Position numbers and translations under genes: made by a program. Below are positions 22,614-36,820 of a stretch of DNA of 64,000 bases, in pieces; the stretch's first letter is position 1, and every line of letters starts with the position of its first letter. The stretch lies in NCBI GenBank assembly GCA_903632075.3, contig CAHIKZ030005439.1, positions 1,448,501-1,512,500 of the forward strand, read 5' to 3'. The stretch comes from Acanthosepion pharaonis (Eukaryota; Mollusca; Cephalopoda; Sepiida; Sepiidae). The notes below the pieces were generated by a model. That model was not told the DNA's origin, made no database searches, and saw nothing but the letters and a program-made list of their open reading frames with translations.

Positions 22614-25600
22614 GCACACACACACATATACATTCTTATATTTTTCCCGTAGGATATATAGGTAAATTCCGTTTAATTGGGACACCGATTATTCGGGGTA
22701 TTCGCTTATTTTGAGCCGAATCTTGAAACCAAGGAATAATTGTCTTCGTTTAATTGACCAAAACTTAAACAAATATTCTTAGTCAGCATTATTAGAAACG
22801 GTTGCCTACAAGAAGGCTTAATGTTAAGCCTGCAATAAAATATTTACATACAAATATGAGACAGAAGGTCCTGGTAGAAGATATTAGAAACGAATTTGGC
22901 CATGTTGACAACTAAGTTATCAGACACTGGGAATTATTTGTAAGGAGAAATAGCGATAAACTATAAAAAAAAAGCCTATATCATTCCACCCCAAGCAAGG
23001 CGATAAAGCCACTAATACGCAAGCGGTTACTGAGAGTGAAATAATCTGTGAAAAATCATTAAAGAGTGAGGACAATAAAAGAACAGTATTCAAGGAGACA
23101 TAAAATGACGATTGACATTGCATTTAATTTTTTGAAGCGCAAAGTTGACTGGGAAGCAAGAAACCAGAAGAGAGTTCCACAAGTGAGAGAAGAAACCATT
23201 GGCATAGAACTTACGACTACATCTAGCCATTTCAAATGTAAAATGATGACAGCTTGCCACCCATGTCTCACTGCGCTTAAATTCGTAAAGTCCATGTACC
23301 AAAGAACAATTACCATGAAAGTATTTATAGAAAAGGCATAAGGAAGCTACTTCACGGTGGTGGGGAAGTGACTGAAGCCGAGATGCCAGATCAGGACCAA
23401 TAATATTGCAGAATCTTCTTTGGATTTTGTCAATAATCTCTAAATATATAACAGAGGCACCATGGCAGATATGACAGCAATATGCAATGCATAGACAAAT
23501 CGTACCTATAAAGGTTTAAGATAGGTTCTGGCGAGAAAAATTGTCTAGCACGATACTTGAACCAATTTTCCTAGCAGTAAATCTAGAAATTGATTCAATA
23601 TAACCGTTCCAATTTATATCAGTAGAAAACGTTGGCTCGAGTAAATGAGTCGCTCTCCTGGGGGTCAGCATCAGCCATACTGATGGAAGGCAAAAAAAGG
23701 TTATATTAAAAGTGGGCAGTTTCGTTTTAGAGGTGTTAAAATTAGCATTTAACATTTCTTGCCCCAGTTAACAGGAGATTGAAGGTCATTTTTTGAAATC
23801 AGCTGCCAATTTGACCATACTTATCCAATCTATTAGACAGGAGTAAATAACCGTGTCATCAACATAGATACCGAATCAAGAACTTCTCATATTGAGTAGG
23901 TCGTTCATAAAAATTAAGGATAAAGTAGATCCAAGTATAGAACTCTGTGTGTCACCCGCTCTTCGAGATCTTTTTAAAGTAAAAAAATCTCGAAGAGTGG
24001 TTGATCAAGATAACTTTCATTTCGCGATTTGATGAGAAAGATTGCATCAGGGGATTTCTGATTATCAAAAATTTGTCCAGAACTACCCTTTAAATTGTAA
24101 AGAAGACCAGCATACCAAACCCTGTCAAATGCCTTCTAGACATCCAAAGCAACAACCCGAGTTTCACTCTTCTTATCTAGAGCTTGACGGAATTTTTCAG
24201 CAATAATCGTTAATATATCAGTAGCTGATTTAGAGAATCGAAAGCCATATTGTTTTTCTCAAAGAACACCCTACGAGCTGAGATGTTTCACCAATTTTGA
24301 GTTGATTAGAGCCTCTAGAACAATGCCAAAAGAGACAGAAGACTAATTTGAAGGATCAAACCCCAAATAAAAACAAAACACTATGAAAGTATAAAAATAT
24401 CAGCAATTCATTTTTTACAAAGAAATTATCGACAATACATAATTATCTGTAGATTTCGGCATTAAATAACCCATAGAGGTGTTGATATGCCGCTAAAGAA
24501 AATCAACCAAACCAAACCAAATCAATCTTAATTCTTTAATATACAAAATTCAGTTTTTTCATTTAAAATTTCCTGAATAATTTTTGCTTAATAGTAAAAG
24601 TTTTATTTTTTATGAAACTAAATAGAAAAGCGTTAATGTTCATTACTATGTCGAATTTATTCTAAAGCTAAAAATGCACTTATTAAAATGTTTATATATT
24701 GCTTTGCTTAACTAGAAACATCCGTTTTAATTGGGTCTGATTACTATATGTGTCTCAATTAACCAGAACTTAGTTTGCCGAGTTGTAAAAAGAGCGGAAA
24801 GAACGCTGACCAGCACTACAGAGAACGCTAGCACTACAGAGAAAAAGTTTGTTTGTTTTGTTTGTTTAACGGTATATCGACATTCTTATGGGTCATTTAA
24901 TGCCAAAATTTAATTTTCTCGGAAGATTTGAAGTAATAAAAATATTATATATGTTGTTCTGCTTTCACAATTGAATACATGATATTTTGTGCATATACAT
25001 GTTTGTGTGGACCTAATTACTAAAGGCGGTGATATGTGTGTTTTATGTTGTAGCTTTGTTAAAGTTATATTTTGGAATATAGTTTTTTTTTTCTAAGAAA
25101 TCGTAGGATATTATGTGAATTATTGTCATGAAAGTGTTCTTTCATGTTGGTTGTTTGGATGGAAGAATTTTGTTTATTAACCTCTATGTATTAATGCCAA
25201 AATTTACATATTTTGAACGCAGTTGCATGCCTTTAGCTGCAGATAAAATGTATTGCTTGTCATTTTGCAATAAATAGATATATTGTTATTTATTTTTCTA
25301 TAAATATATATTGTTAGTTATTTTCTTATAAATAGGTATTTTTATACTTTTATAGTGTTTTGTTTTTGTTTGGGGGTTCACCATTTACCCTAGCTGGGAC
25401 CATAATAGGTGCTGCCAACCCGGGTCAGGGTGTACAGCAGCAATTAAAAGGTGGTTCCCCGCTCCTCCAAACTTCCAATCTCCCTATCAGAAGCCTTGCT
25501 GCTGAATGTAGTTTATCGTTATGCCTAGGTCTGGCAGAGAAAAAGAATGATGAATGAAAACTATTCATTTGTTTTCTTCAATCTTTCTCTTTCATTCTTT

Positions 25601-25718
25601 TCGATTTGCTGTTGAAGGTAATTATAATCATTTCTTCTTGCTTTATTCCTTGCTCTTCAAAAGATATGTCTGTTTTAATGACCATAACAAAATTTTGCAC
25701 CTCAAAGATAATATTTAA

Positions 25719-25798
<80 letters not shown>

Positions 25799-28700
25799 TG
25801 ATCCGTGTGCTCTGATGAAGTATTTAGATTGGACGACCATCTCTAAAAGTTAACAGGAGAGAATGGTGCTGGATTTAACATTGGTAGTAGATAAAAACGT
25901 ACTTACATTCGAAATGCTTTGAAGAGTCGACATCTGTTCTTGTACGTCATCTTTTACTTCTGAGAACCCAGAAAGAAAGTTTTTAATGTTTCTGCTTAAT
26001 TCCAGGTCTTTGCATTGATCCTTCTGGAATAAAGTAAAACAATTTCCACTTTTTATGTCTATTCCATGGAATGTCATGCGATTGAAAACTCTTTCTTCGT
26101 CAACTTCTATCATGAAAAGTAAAAAAGAATCAGATTGTGCCTGCATTTTTATATTTATATCTATTTTTTTCATAAAAGTCAAACCCCAAAATTATCAAGG
26201 TTATTTACTGGTCGATATATGATTTAATAGTACCACCGCAATGTATACGACTAAGGAACCTGACTTATATGATGTTTAGCCCTTAAATGCGTTTTTCAAT
26301 ATTATATCAAATATGATGTCAGGGATCACAAAGGGGTCACAAATGTCGGTAATGGTAATGGAAATATTTGCCGTTTCCTTACAAGGAAACATTCGGTGCT
26401 CAATGACCGAGCAACCAGTGCTACTTTCGGTTAAAATTTATAAAATCTTTCTATTCAAACAATTTTTCAGGGACGTAGGTTTCTCAAGTCCTAGCCGTTA
26501 TCGCTCTTTCCAGTACTGATGAGCGAGAAGGGCAACTCAACACCGCTGACTCTGCGCCGGGACAACCCAGAACCGCGACAACTCAGCACCAGAGAAACAT
26601 AACTTTTTTTTTATAACCGAATAAAAGTAATTTATTAAGAATTAAAATCTTAATTAGTGAATATTTTTCGTCAAATAAAGCATTTGATATATATTTTCTT
26701 TTTTTTTAATATATTTTAAGATATGCTATATTTATGGAATGCAGTGTTCAATATCATAGAGCGTGTGTAAATATAAAAGTGGACATTGAAGGCAACATTC
26801 AGCGGTGACATTCTGTTTCATGCTTAAGCGCAATCGGTGGGCAAGGGAAGTAACACGAATGCTATTTGTTGAAGTCTGAAACTCAGTTCGGTTCTCCAAT
26901 TCCATATTTTGTGGATTTAACCGCTAGATGACACGGTTTTCTATACTGAGAAGGAACTTGCTTCGCACCAAGAAACTAGAAAGCGATCTTCAGGAAAGAC
27001 CAAACCTTAAATCTCTTTGTTGTCCGTCACATTTTATGCTGTTACACAGGATTTAATGATATGCTGAGACCTAGATTCATAAAGTATCTAATAACGTTTT
27101 TTTATTTTTTTTTATTTTTTTTTTTTTTTTGGTGATAAAAATATACTTAAAGATTTAAAGTTTATCATTACTCACCAAACAACTTTCCATGGTGGAAACT
27201 GCGTAATTCTTTATACCTTCAAGATTTTTCTTCATGAACAATTCCAGGTTGATATCCAACAGAATATTCGGTTCGGCAATGAACTGGCAGCAAAACTGCA
27301 TGCAACAACTGAAAATAAATTCTTTTTTTAATCATTTCACGCCAAGCAAAAGGATAATACCAATAGAATGCAAGGGGTTACTGGGAGTGAAAGAGAATGA
27401 GAAGACCTTAATGAGGAGAAAGGACAATAAAAAAAACAAGGCTCAGGAAGTCGGAAGATAGCGATTGGGGCTGCATTTAAATTCCTGAAGGTTGTACAGT
27501 GGCGTAAGAAAAGTTTTTAGCCAGGAGAAATGAACTACATCCAATTTCAAAATTTAATTACGTAATCCCTATTCAACATAAATAAACAGTATTTGGAACT
27601 GGTATGGCGTAAGTCCTCCATTTGCTAATTTCAGTGCTTGTATTTGATTTTTCATGGATTTGATCAAGTTATCAACAATCGTCTGATCCATAATTTGCCA
27701 TAACTTTGTTTCTTTAAGAGTTGCCACTGACTTGATTTTGGTTGCACGCTCTCAAGTTATCGTCAAGGTACTCCCAAACGTGTTTTATTGGATTCATATC
27801 AAGACTTTGGTCTACCCATGGCAGTGACTTGATTCCTTGCGATTCCTTCCAGCCATTTGCTACTTTGCTCGTATGACATGGTGCTCCATCTTGAAAATGG
27901 TAAACATTCTTGTCAATTTTATTGGTTTCAAATAGTGGGAGTAGTCCTTTCTCTAATATTTGACAGTGTTTTGGACCATTCAGCCGCTCGTCAACAAAAA
28001 TCAGCTCAGATTTTCCTCCAAACCAGACAGCGCCCCACACCATTACTCCAATCCCTCCCTGTTTCACGATCAGCTGCAGACATTCAGTGTTCTAAGTCTC
28101 ATTCTGATTTCTCCAAACATGAACCTATCTCGAATTCGAATACTGACAGAAATTACTTTCATCTGTCCAAATTACAGACTGCCAAAATTCATAATCTTTA
28201 CTCTCTAATTCTCTCGCCCAGTCCATACGCCTGTTCTTGTTAACCTCTGAAATCAAGGGCTTCTTTCTTGCAACTCTTCTTTGATAGCCTAGCTATTTCA
28301 GAGTCTTTCTCACCGCATATGGCGACATTTCCATGCTGTTGGCGACATCTTTGATGCTCTGATGACTTCCCTATACAGTGCCTTTTTCGTTCGCTCAGAC
28401 ATGAAGCTTAGTCTTCCTGAAGGTTGTTCCACACGACAATGGCCTTCTTCATTAAATCTCTTGACTGTTTGATAATTAACCTGGAAAAATATAGCGATTT
28501 CTCTATTTAACACTGATGCCATCCTATTATTTACCCTTGTTGAAATTCACAAATTTCCTTTCGAACTTTCATTGCAAGACATAAGTCAACTATTGTTCAT
28601 AAATTAGAGTTGCTTGATACTAACATGGTATTGTCTAAAAAAAAAGAAGAGACTTTATTAAACAAGCCAAAATTACTGTAATCAAAGGTGGCTAAAAACT

Positions 28701-31133
28701 TATCATAGTCCACTGTAGGTGACAAGTAACAAAAAAATTCGAAGGAAGTTCCGCAGGTGATAAGTGCGAGTAAATAAACTATTAGAATAGGACATACGGT
28801 TGCATCTTGCTAGTTCAACTGTAAAACAATGAGACCTAATTGCCAATCAAGTAGCACGCTTAAATTCATGCAGTTGCGGCGCCAAAAAGGAAAAAATGAC
28901 CAGAACAATTGGCATGAAAATATTTGTAGAACAGACTGAGGGAGGCCACGTCACGTCGGTGAGAAAGTGGCTGAAGTCGAGATGCCAAGTCAAGCTCGAT
29001 TACAGACCCTTCTTTGAATACCAATGTAAATATATAAATATGATATAATCACAGGCTCCGTAACAATATAATTGTATCTTTTTGTCTATTCATAAATCTT
29101 CGTTTAATAATGTTTCTTTCTATGTGATGATTTGAGGTTGGATTTAGTTTATGGGAGCACCACCAAAAACCGAGATAACCAGAAGCTAGCAGCTGATCTC
29201 TTCTCTGACCGAGCTCACACAGCTCAAGGAGAGAGGAACTGGCTTGCCACATCCAGTATCCACAAAACCAAACTAGTAACATGTCATCATCACAGAGCAC
29301 ACCCTGAGTTTTTTCCAGTCATGATGAATGGCTGCACTCTTAATGAGGCTTCTTGCCTGGGATGTCTATTGGCACTCACTTTCACACCAGACCTCAAGTG
29401 GAATTCACATATACGATCCATAGGTAAAGACGCTAGAAAAATGGTCTGCTGGACTTTTGTTACCCTATCGCTATTTTTATGATAGGTGTTCGGGCGAACT
29501 ACATTCCTTGATTCCATTAGTTCAGCCATTCGCAGTTCAAGCCTTCATTTTTTATAATAAGACTAGTATGCTCAAAATCTCATCCACGCTTACTCGTGAC
29601 TTCGTTTCTAGCACAACCGCGACAGATTCCGAACGGCTCCGTCTATCCATATTTACTTACAGGACTTGGGTCAACTGTCATATATTCTACATATCCTCAT
29701 AATCTGCACTTCTTACTTTCTCTTCTGACGTCCATAAAACAACCTCATTCAGTTATCCTCTACCTTGAGGGGCTCTTAGTCTTTGAATTAGGTGAAAAAT
29801 CGCAAAAAAAATCAGAATATTGTATCATAAGAGAATTTTCAAATCATTTTCGGTATTTAGTAATTACAGTAGAAGAGCCATTTCCTTACGCCAATCTTCC
29901 AAGAGTGAGTTTGCTCACCTACAAAATTAAGTATCTAAAATTCTGATATTTACTTTGGCTCGAAAGCCGACCTCTAGTATTAGTAACAATTGCATCACTA
30001 CATCAGCCACTAATTGGGCAACACATTTAGCATTCTCTTTTGGAACATATACTCCAAATTATTTCAAAGACTATCAAAAACATTTTTAAGATAGACACGA
30101 AACGATGTATGCCTTCTTATCGTGTCACTATATCACACCCACCCAGCGTTGCGCACAGAGCCTTGCCTGGAGTGTTATGGTTTCAATGTCGTTAAATGCG
30201 CATAGATTTCCAAGACTAGGGCAAACTAAAAGATGTTCCATATTCTGTGATTGCCTGTTGGGATCATCATCAGTGGCATATCCCCATTTTTGAAGGTTGA
30301 TTCAGCAGCGACAAACAGTTATTCGGAGACGATTCAGACAGGACCAGAAGAAGCAGGCATCATTGGAGCAAGTGGGGGGGGGGGTCTGTAGAGCTGAGAG
30401 AAAGCCTGTGTTCCACGTTGTTAAGGTGGCTGCATCACAAGGACAGACGATCACTACGACCTATTTTGTTCAGTAGTTCGGCTGAGTGTAAAAAGCGGTG
30501 TCTTGACTTGAGCCTCTTTGTCATTGGTTCATAACCTTGGAATAGATGACCAGGGTCAATTTTCTGCTTCAACTTCTCGAGTTGGAAATGAACTGTCCTT
30601 AAGCGGGAGATCCTATTGCTTTTGACAATAATACAATAGTATTATAAAATAAAATCTTTAGTTACCTCCCTTGCACTAGTTATGGAAAACATTTGGGTTA
30701 TTTCCCTTTAAATGTTTTTTTTTTCTTTAAATTTTTTATGGATAATGTTTATCAAGAACAATTTTAGGGGAAATAAGTATCGCAAAGTGCTACTTTAATT
30801 AAAAGAGAAAAAATTGCTAAGTTGAATATGTTTAAAAAGTGCTTTAATCACTAGGTCATCCACAGTAAATTTGCGTCCAGGTTCTTATAACGTTTCACCA
30901 TTCAATTATTATCATAGTGTGGAATATTTAATAACAAAAGTAGTGGAAACGTAAACAATAATAAAAAGAATTTAAATGTAATCGGCAAGATTATATGCCT
31001 AAAACACATATGAAAAATACATTTTTTTAATTTAAAATTCTCAGCGTCTCCCTTTCGTTCGTAATCGCATCAACATAAAGGACGAAACACGTCACAGGAA
31101 AACTTTTTCACTTTATCATACTTCTTTCCCCTA

Positions 31134-31203
<70 letters not shown>

Positions 31204-31711
31204 GCACATTTCATTGAAAACGACAGACAAGGGGCTTTTATTTAGTTTTTTATACAATTCTCATGCGATCTAATATTTTTTTTCTTTTCGGATGATAAAT
31301 TATATAAAAACTGCCCGAATGTTCTTTTTATCCGAGCGCTTTCGACTATACATTTAGGCATTTTCAAGGATTATTTTTTAACTGTTAAAATAAGAAATTG
31401 TTTGTTGTATGTATGTTTTATAAAATGTTTTCATTTTTCAAAACACGATCAAGATATTGTGTCCATGTTCAAAGTTAATATTATTAAGTGTTGCTTTTTT
31501 TGCTTTTATTAATAAGTCTTCCATTATTTTTAGCCTTTCTTGGCATGTAGATGATGCTATTATATTAGTGTTGTCAACAAGTATGTTACGAATAGTGTCC
31601 GGTAGGTCTCCATGAATATTTAAATGAGATCTAATTGAGCTATAGTCAGAAAGGTGTAGAGTGAGTATGCATGAAATGTGCATGAAAGAAGCATTGCTGC
31701 CTAAATACACA

Positions 31712-31758
<47 letters not shown>

Positions 31759-32963
31759 TATATATTATATGCGCGATATTTATTGGAAAGCGCACAATAT
31801 CAGCGATAGAACTAGCATATTTCGGCGTAGCCTCGTTCGGGTTCCTCCCCGCCCGAAGGCAGAGTTCAACCGGTCAGCCGGTCGTCCGACTTCAGACTGA
31901 ACTCAGACCGACCCACTGAGCGATATTCAGTCACCATTCTTTATCGAGATTACTTGAACAAAAATGAGAACTTTGGACAAGTTATTGATAAGAATAGTCC
32001 TGAGTATGACGATAAACTACATCCGGCAGCAAAGCCTCTGATCAGGAGGTTTTGAGAAGCGTGGAACCACCTCTTAATTACTGTTGTTCCCAGGCCCTGA
32101 TTCTGGGTGGTAGCACCTGTTAGGGTCCCAGCTATGGGCACAAACAAAAACAAAACACTATGAAAATATAAAAATACAAATAATACATATTTATATTAAA
32201 ATTATCAACAATGCATTATGTACAAAAGCTGGGTACACCTACTATGTATTCAATTGTGAAAGCAGATCATATTTATTATTACTTCAAAGCTCCCAAGAAA
32301 ATTACATTTTGTCATTAAATAACCCATAAGGATTTGATATACCGTTAAGCAAAAACATGATTGAAAATACAACGAATTGAAGCGATCGGATGTCTAGCCA
32401 CACTGATGAGCTGTCATATAGCGAAACAGTCTATAGATGACGATATTAGCTCTCAATAAAATAATTTAATCGGTCGAGCACTGTGAGGAGCAATGTACGA
32501 AATTGTAGTCACTATTACTGCTGATAATGCAAGACTCTCGTAGCTGATTGAGTTTCAAAAGCGTTCAGGTTTAAATACTTTGATTGTACTTTTTCGGATG
32601 ATGGTAAGTAAATTTGTTTTTAAATTTCCTTAAAAAATCATTTAATCACCAGTTAATTACCATCGTCTGAAGAGGTACAATCAAAGTATTGAAACATGAA
32701 AGTTTTTATGTAGCGATTAAACATGTTTTTATTATAAACTCTTAAAATAAAAATAATAATAATATATTGCTCTACAATTTAAAAAAATGATTTTAAGCAT
32801 AGAATAATAATATTCTAATTTAGTTTTATGATAATTCTTATTTTATTTTACGGCAATTTTTAAAGATTTTTTGTAGCTGTGCATAATACGCACCCTTGAT
32901 TTTGCTTATTATTTTTTAGAAAAAAAATGCGTATTACACATGGGGAATTGCGGTATGCATAAA

Positions 32964-33044
<81 letters not shown>

Positions 33045-35388
33045 AAAGAGAAATAGAAAGGGCAAGTTGTTTTTCTTCAAATTAAAAAATTGTTTTGGTA
33101 TTGATTTTTTCCTATTCTTTTCTCATTTGCTTCATCATTTTATAATTCGACTTGTTCCTTAATTCGACCACATCACATTGAAATACCGCTGATGTTAAGC
33201 AACATCGAGTCGGGTCACTATCTAGGTGGCTGACCGCTTGGGAATACCAGGTGCTATAAGTTTTGATGCGCGGCTGGTGTAATGGATAATGGCTTGGGAT
33301 TGTTAATTAGAGACTCGAGTTTCAATTTCAGATTGGTTTATTATATTTACTTACGCGTAAATACCCTTGGGAAAGGTATAAATCGATCGCTTCTGCCACT
33401 ATTTATAGGTCAATTAGTTCCATAGTTAGTTAAGTTACGCCCTACCAATATCTTAGAAATAATTGGCTATTCCATTTTGATCGCGATGGAAGACGGAAAA
33501 GACATATCAGAGACACTGTTTGATTTAAAAGAAAGAAAGAAAGAAAGAAAGAAAGAAAAGTAACGTTCTCGTGTATTTAACGACTGATTCTATGAAATAA
33601 AAAAACTTATCTCTTCTAAATTATTTTATTTGTACTCTTTTACTTCTTTAAATAATAACCTGCATTCATATTTATAAATATTATTACAGTATTTTGTTAA
33701 AGTTGTTATGCTCAAATATTTAACGATGCAATAGTATAATTTTCGCGGGTATTTTACAGTCGTATAATTCGCAAGGAGTATATCCAGACAATAACTTCAG
33801 AAAATTCAAATAGCAATTACTAGTTAAATGTTTAAGAAAAATAAAATTTTCAAAACACATTGATGGCGAACAACAAACAAAGTCAAGTTACTTACGCGTT
33901 CATCATCCATGTTTTTTCTTCTCCGGTTTTCTTAGCTGCTTTCTTGAATAGATTATAAAGACAACGGTGTGGAGCAGATAATTTTTTGCTGTCCAGGAAT
34001 TTACGTGTAAACTGCAACAATTTATGCTCCAGATTTGCTGGCAGATTTATTTTCTTCAAATCCATATTCTACACGCAAAAATAAGATAAACAGAAGGCAG
34101 CATATTATTTTGGAGTATATCTGCAGTGTCTAGAAACGGTGTCTTGGAGCTGAAATAATGGAGAGTAGCTGCAATTTTTTTTTAACAAATTATTTCATAA
34201 GAAACAAAAACCGAATGCTGAAATGTTATGTAATATCATTCCTCCTATGTCAATGCTGAACAATTCCTCATAGATGAAAAGTTTTGAGGTCACTGAGATG
34301 TGGTTCTACATAAGGATGCTGAGAATTCCATGGACGTGACATGCAAGTAACAAGGAAATTCTAAAGAAAAATGGGAATAAAATAACGCATAGATTTAATT
34401 TTAAAAAGGCAGTTGACATTTCGATGGCACATAATGAGGAAAGAGGGCGTGGAGAATTTGACACTCAAAGGACATATTGAAAGCAAGAGGGACAGAGGAA
34501 AGCAGCGAGTAACCTAAAAAAGTTTGTGTAAATGGATAGTGGAACAGAGAGTAAGAGTGATGGTGAAAGAAAAACTTACTAAAAGCTAGAAAGGATAGGG
34601 AGTTGTGGAGAACCATGATCATCTACGTCCTGAAGAGACACGACACAGAAAAAAAAGACTTTCCTTGAGGGTTTAACATCATTCAAAAGCTGCTAAACTA
34701 TGTGACATTATGAGTGGGACTGTAGGAGATTTTGTGCCATTTCACTGTTAAATCTAGCAAATGAATGGTGCATAATCGTAAGAGTTATCGAGTGATGCCT
34801 GAAGGGACAAGGTCCATAAAAAACGAAGGATCAGGTTTTTCCAGTTATTACCTCTAGGGTTTCAAATAGACAAAAATAAAAATTATTTGACAACCTCTCA
34901 ACGGTAAAAGTCAACTTTTTAACAAATCGACTAAAATTAAATTTTCTTATCTCATTTTATTTGTGGTTTAACATTCTAAAAATCATATCCAATTGCTATA
35001 AACGTTAATTGTTAGTAGGTGTACTTATTTGAATTGCTATACCTGTTTTGGTTTTTTTTTTTAATTTTCTTAAGCAGTAAAACTAATAGCAATCAGCCTT
35101 TCAAATTTATTTATGTTTATTATTTATTATTTGAGTTACTATACTTTCTTTTTATTTTTAAGCAGTCAAATTAATAATAATAGGCCCTACTAAACCTTGC
35201 CCTGTCAGACTAGGTTACAGTGGTTTTCCTGATGGTCAAAAAAGGATGCAGGTTCGATTCCTGTCGGAGGCATTGTTTTCTTTTATAAGACTTTTCAATT
35301 TAAGCAGATTGTTATTAATTTTACTGTTTAATTAAATAAAAAAAGGATAGCAACGCAAACACGTTTACCCAATATATATATATATGTA

Positions 35389-35423
<35 letters not shown>

Positions 35424-35711
35424 AAAAGACGTGAGGAAAACTGTTCATGAATAGTTTTTCTTCATGTCTTTTTATTCATTTTCTTCCTTTACGGGTACAT
35501 TCTATCTGAAAATAATTTACAATGTTTTTTTTTATTTATTAATACGACAGAATTTGTCTCTTTAAACGTTAAACGGAGAGCATATAATTTTCTTTAATAA
35601 GACTATTTTGAATATTCCGGTGGGTAGACGAAAATAAATAAATAGACTGTTTAATGAATAAACGTTGCGTCTACTAAAATATGGGTAACCACTAAAATAA
35701 CGTTTAAATTG

Positions 35712-35770
<59 letters not shown>

Positions 35771-35992
35771 CATAGAACAAAAATCCAAAGTTACCTCATT
35801 CGAATAGCTATTTCGACCCCTTAGTGGTCTTATGGGTCGAAATATGGGGTAACTTTAGACTTTTATTGTATGTTATAATAAATACATTTAGCTCTTTTTA
35901 TGGATTAGTTTTAATATTTTATATTATTAGGATTCACTTGGATTATTTACCAACGGATTATTACCTATATATATATATATATATAAGACAGG

Positions 35993-36050
<58 letters not shown>

Positions 36051-36774
36051 CGAATACACGGCCGCAATTTTCGACGGATTTGCACCAAAATTTACATGCA
36101 CATGCTCCAAGTTAGTGGGAAGGCCAAGACCTACTTTGCATTTCCCAACTCCCATCGATAGCGGAAATAATCGATTTTTTCATGCTTCTACGGCAGTTTT
36201 CATGTAGTTTGCGGCTATTTTGTAATGGCCAGAGTGAGAGCTTATAACTGGCTGCCACGAATAGGCAGGAAGATTCTATTGGCCAGCGTGAGAGCCAACA
36301 GCTGACTGACACGTATGTTAACTAGCATGAAAAAAAAATCGATAGCTGCATTCGTCACAAGTGGGAAAAATTTAAATCTGCATGGCACTTTACTCCAATT
36401 GGCTCATTCGCTTGCTTAAACTCAACGTTGATTCTGATTCCGCAGAACTGGGTTGGGTGTGAAAAAGTATTTGTTGTTAACATTCTTTTTTCATTCGGTT
36501 TTCCAGTTACCAGTCCTTTTTTAAAGCTGATCATTTTGTGTTCATTTTATTTAGTTCGTTTTTCGTAACAGATTTAATGTTTAGTATAGGGCTTAGAAAA
36601 ATTTCGCAGTGTGAGATAGGCAAGAAGTAAGGCATGTAGCAACATCAGCACGGAAAAGGGCACTCCTTTAAAGGCAAGGAAGGGCAAAAATATTTTAAGT
36701 CAAGTGATAGCGATTGCTGTATGAGTCGTACGATTTTTTAATCAAGCACGGGCAACGCCAGGTCATGTTGCTAG

Positions 36775-36820
<46 letters not shown>

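Noticed and set aside
22231..22714. Frames rich in His-Thr or Cys-Val on both strands
   Set aside because: They lie over (CA)n/(TA)n microsatellites and vanish outside them.
25850..26182. 110-codon frame as a single exon
   Set aside because: Only 25907-26023 is bounded by good splice sites and fits plexin phase; the flanks are intron read-through.
35198..35272. Functional tRNA gene
   Set aside because: The T-arm is good but no normal anticodon arm folds, and it is flanked by repeat modules, so it is a tRNA-derived repeat.
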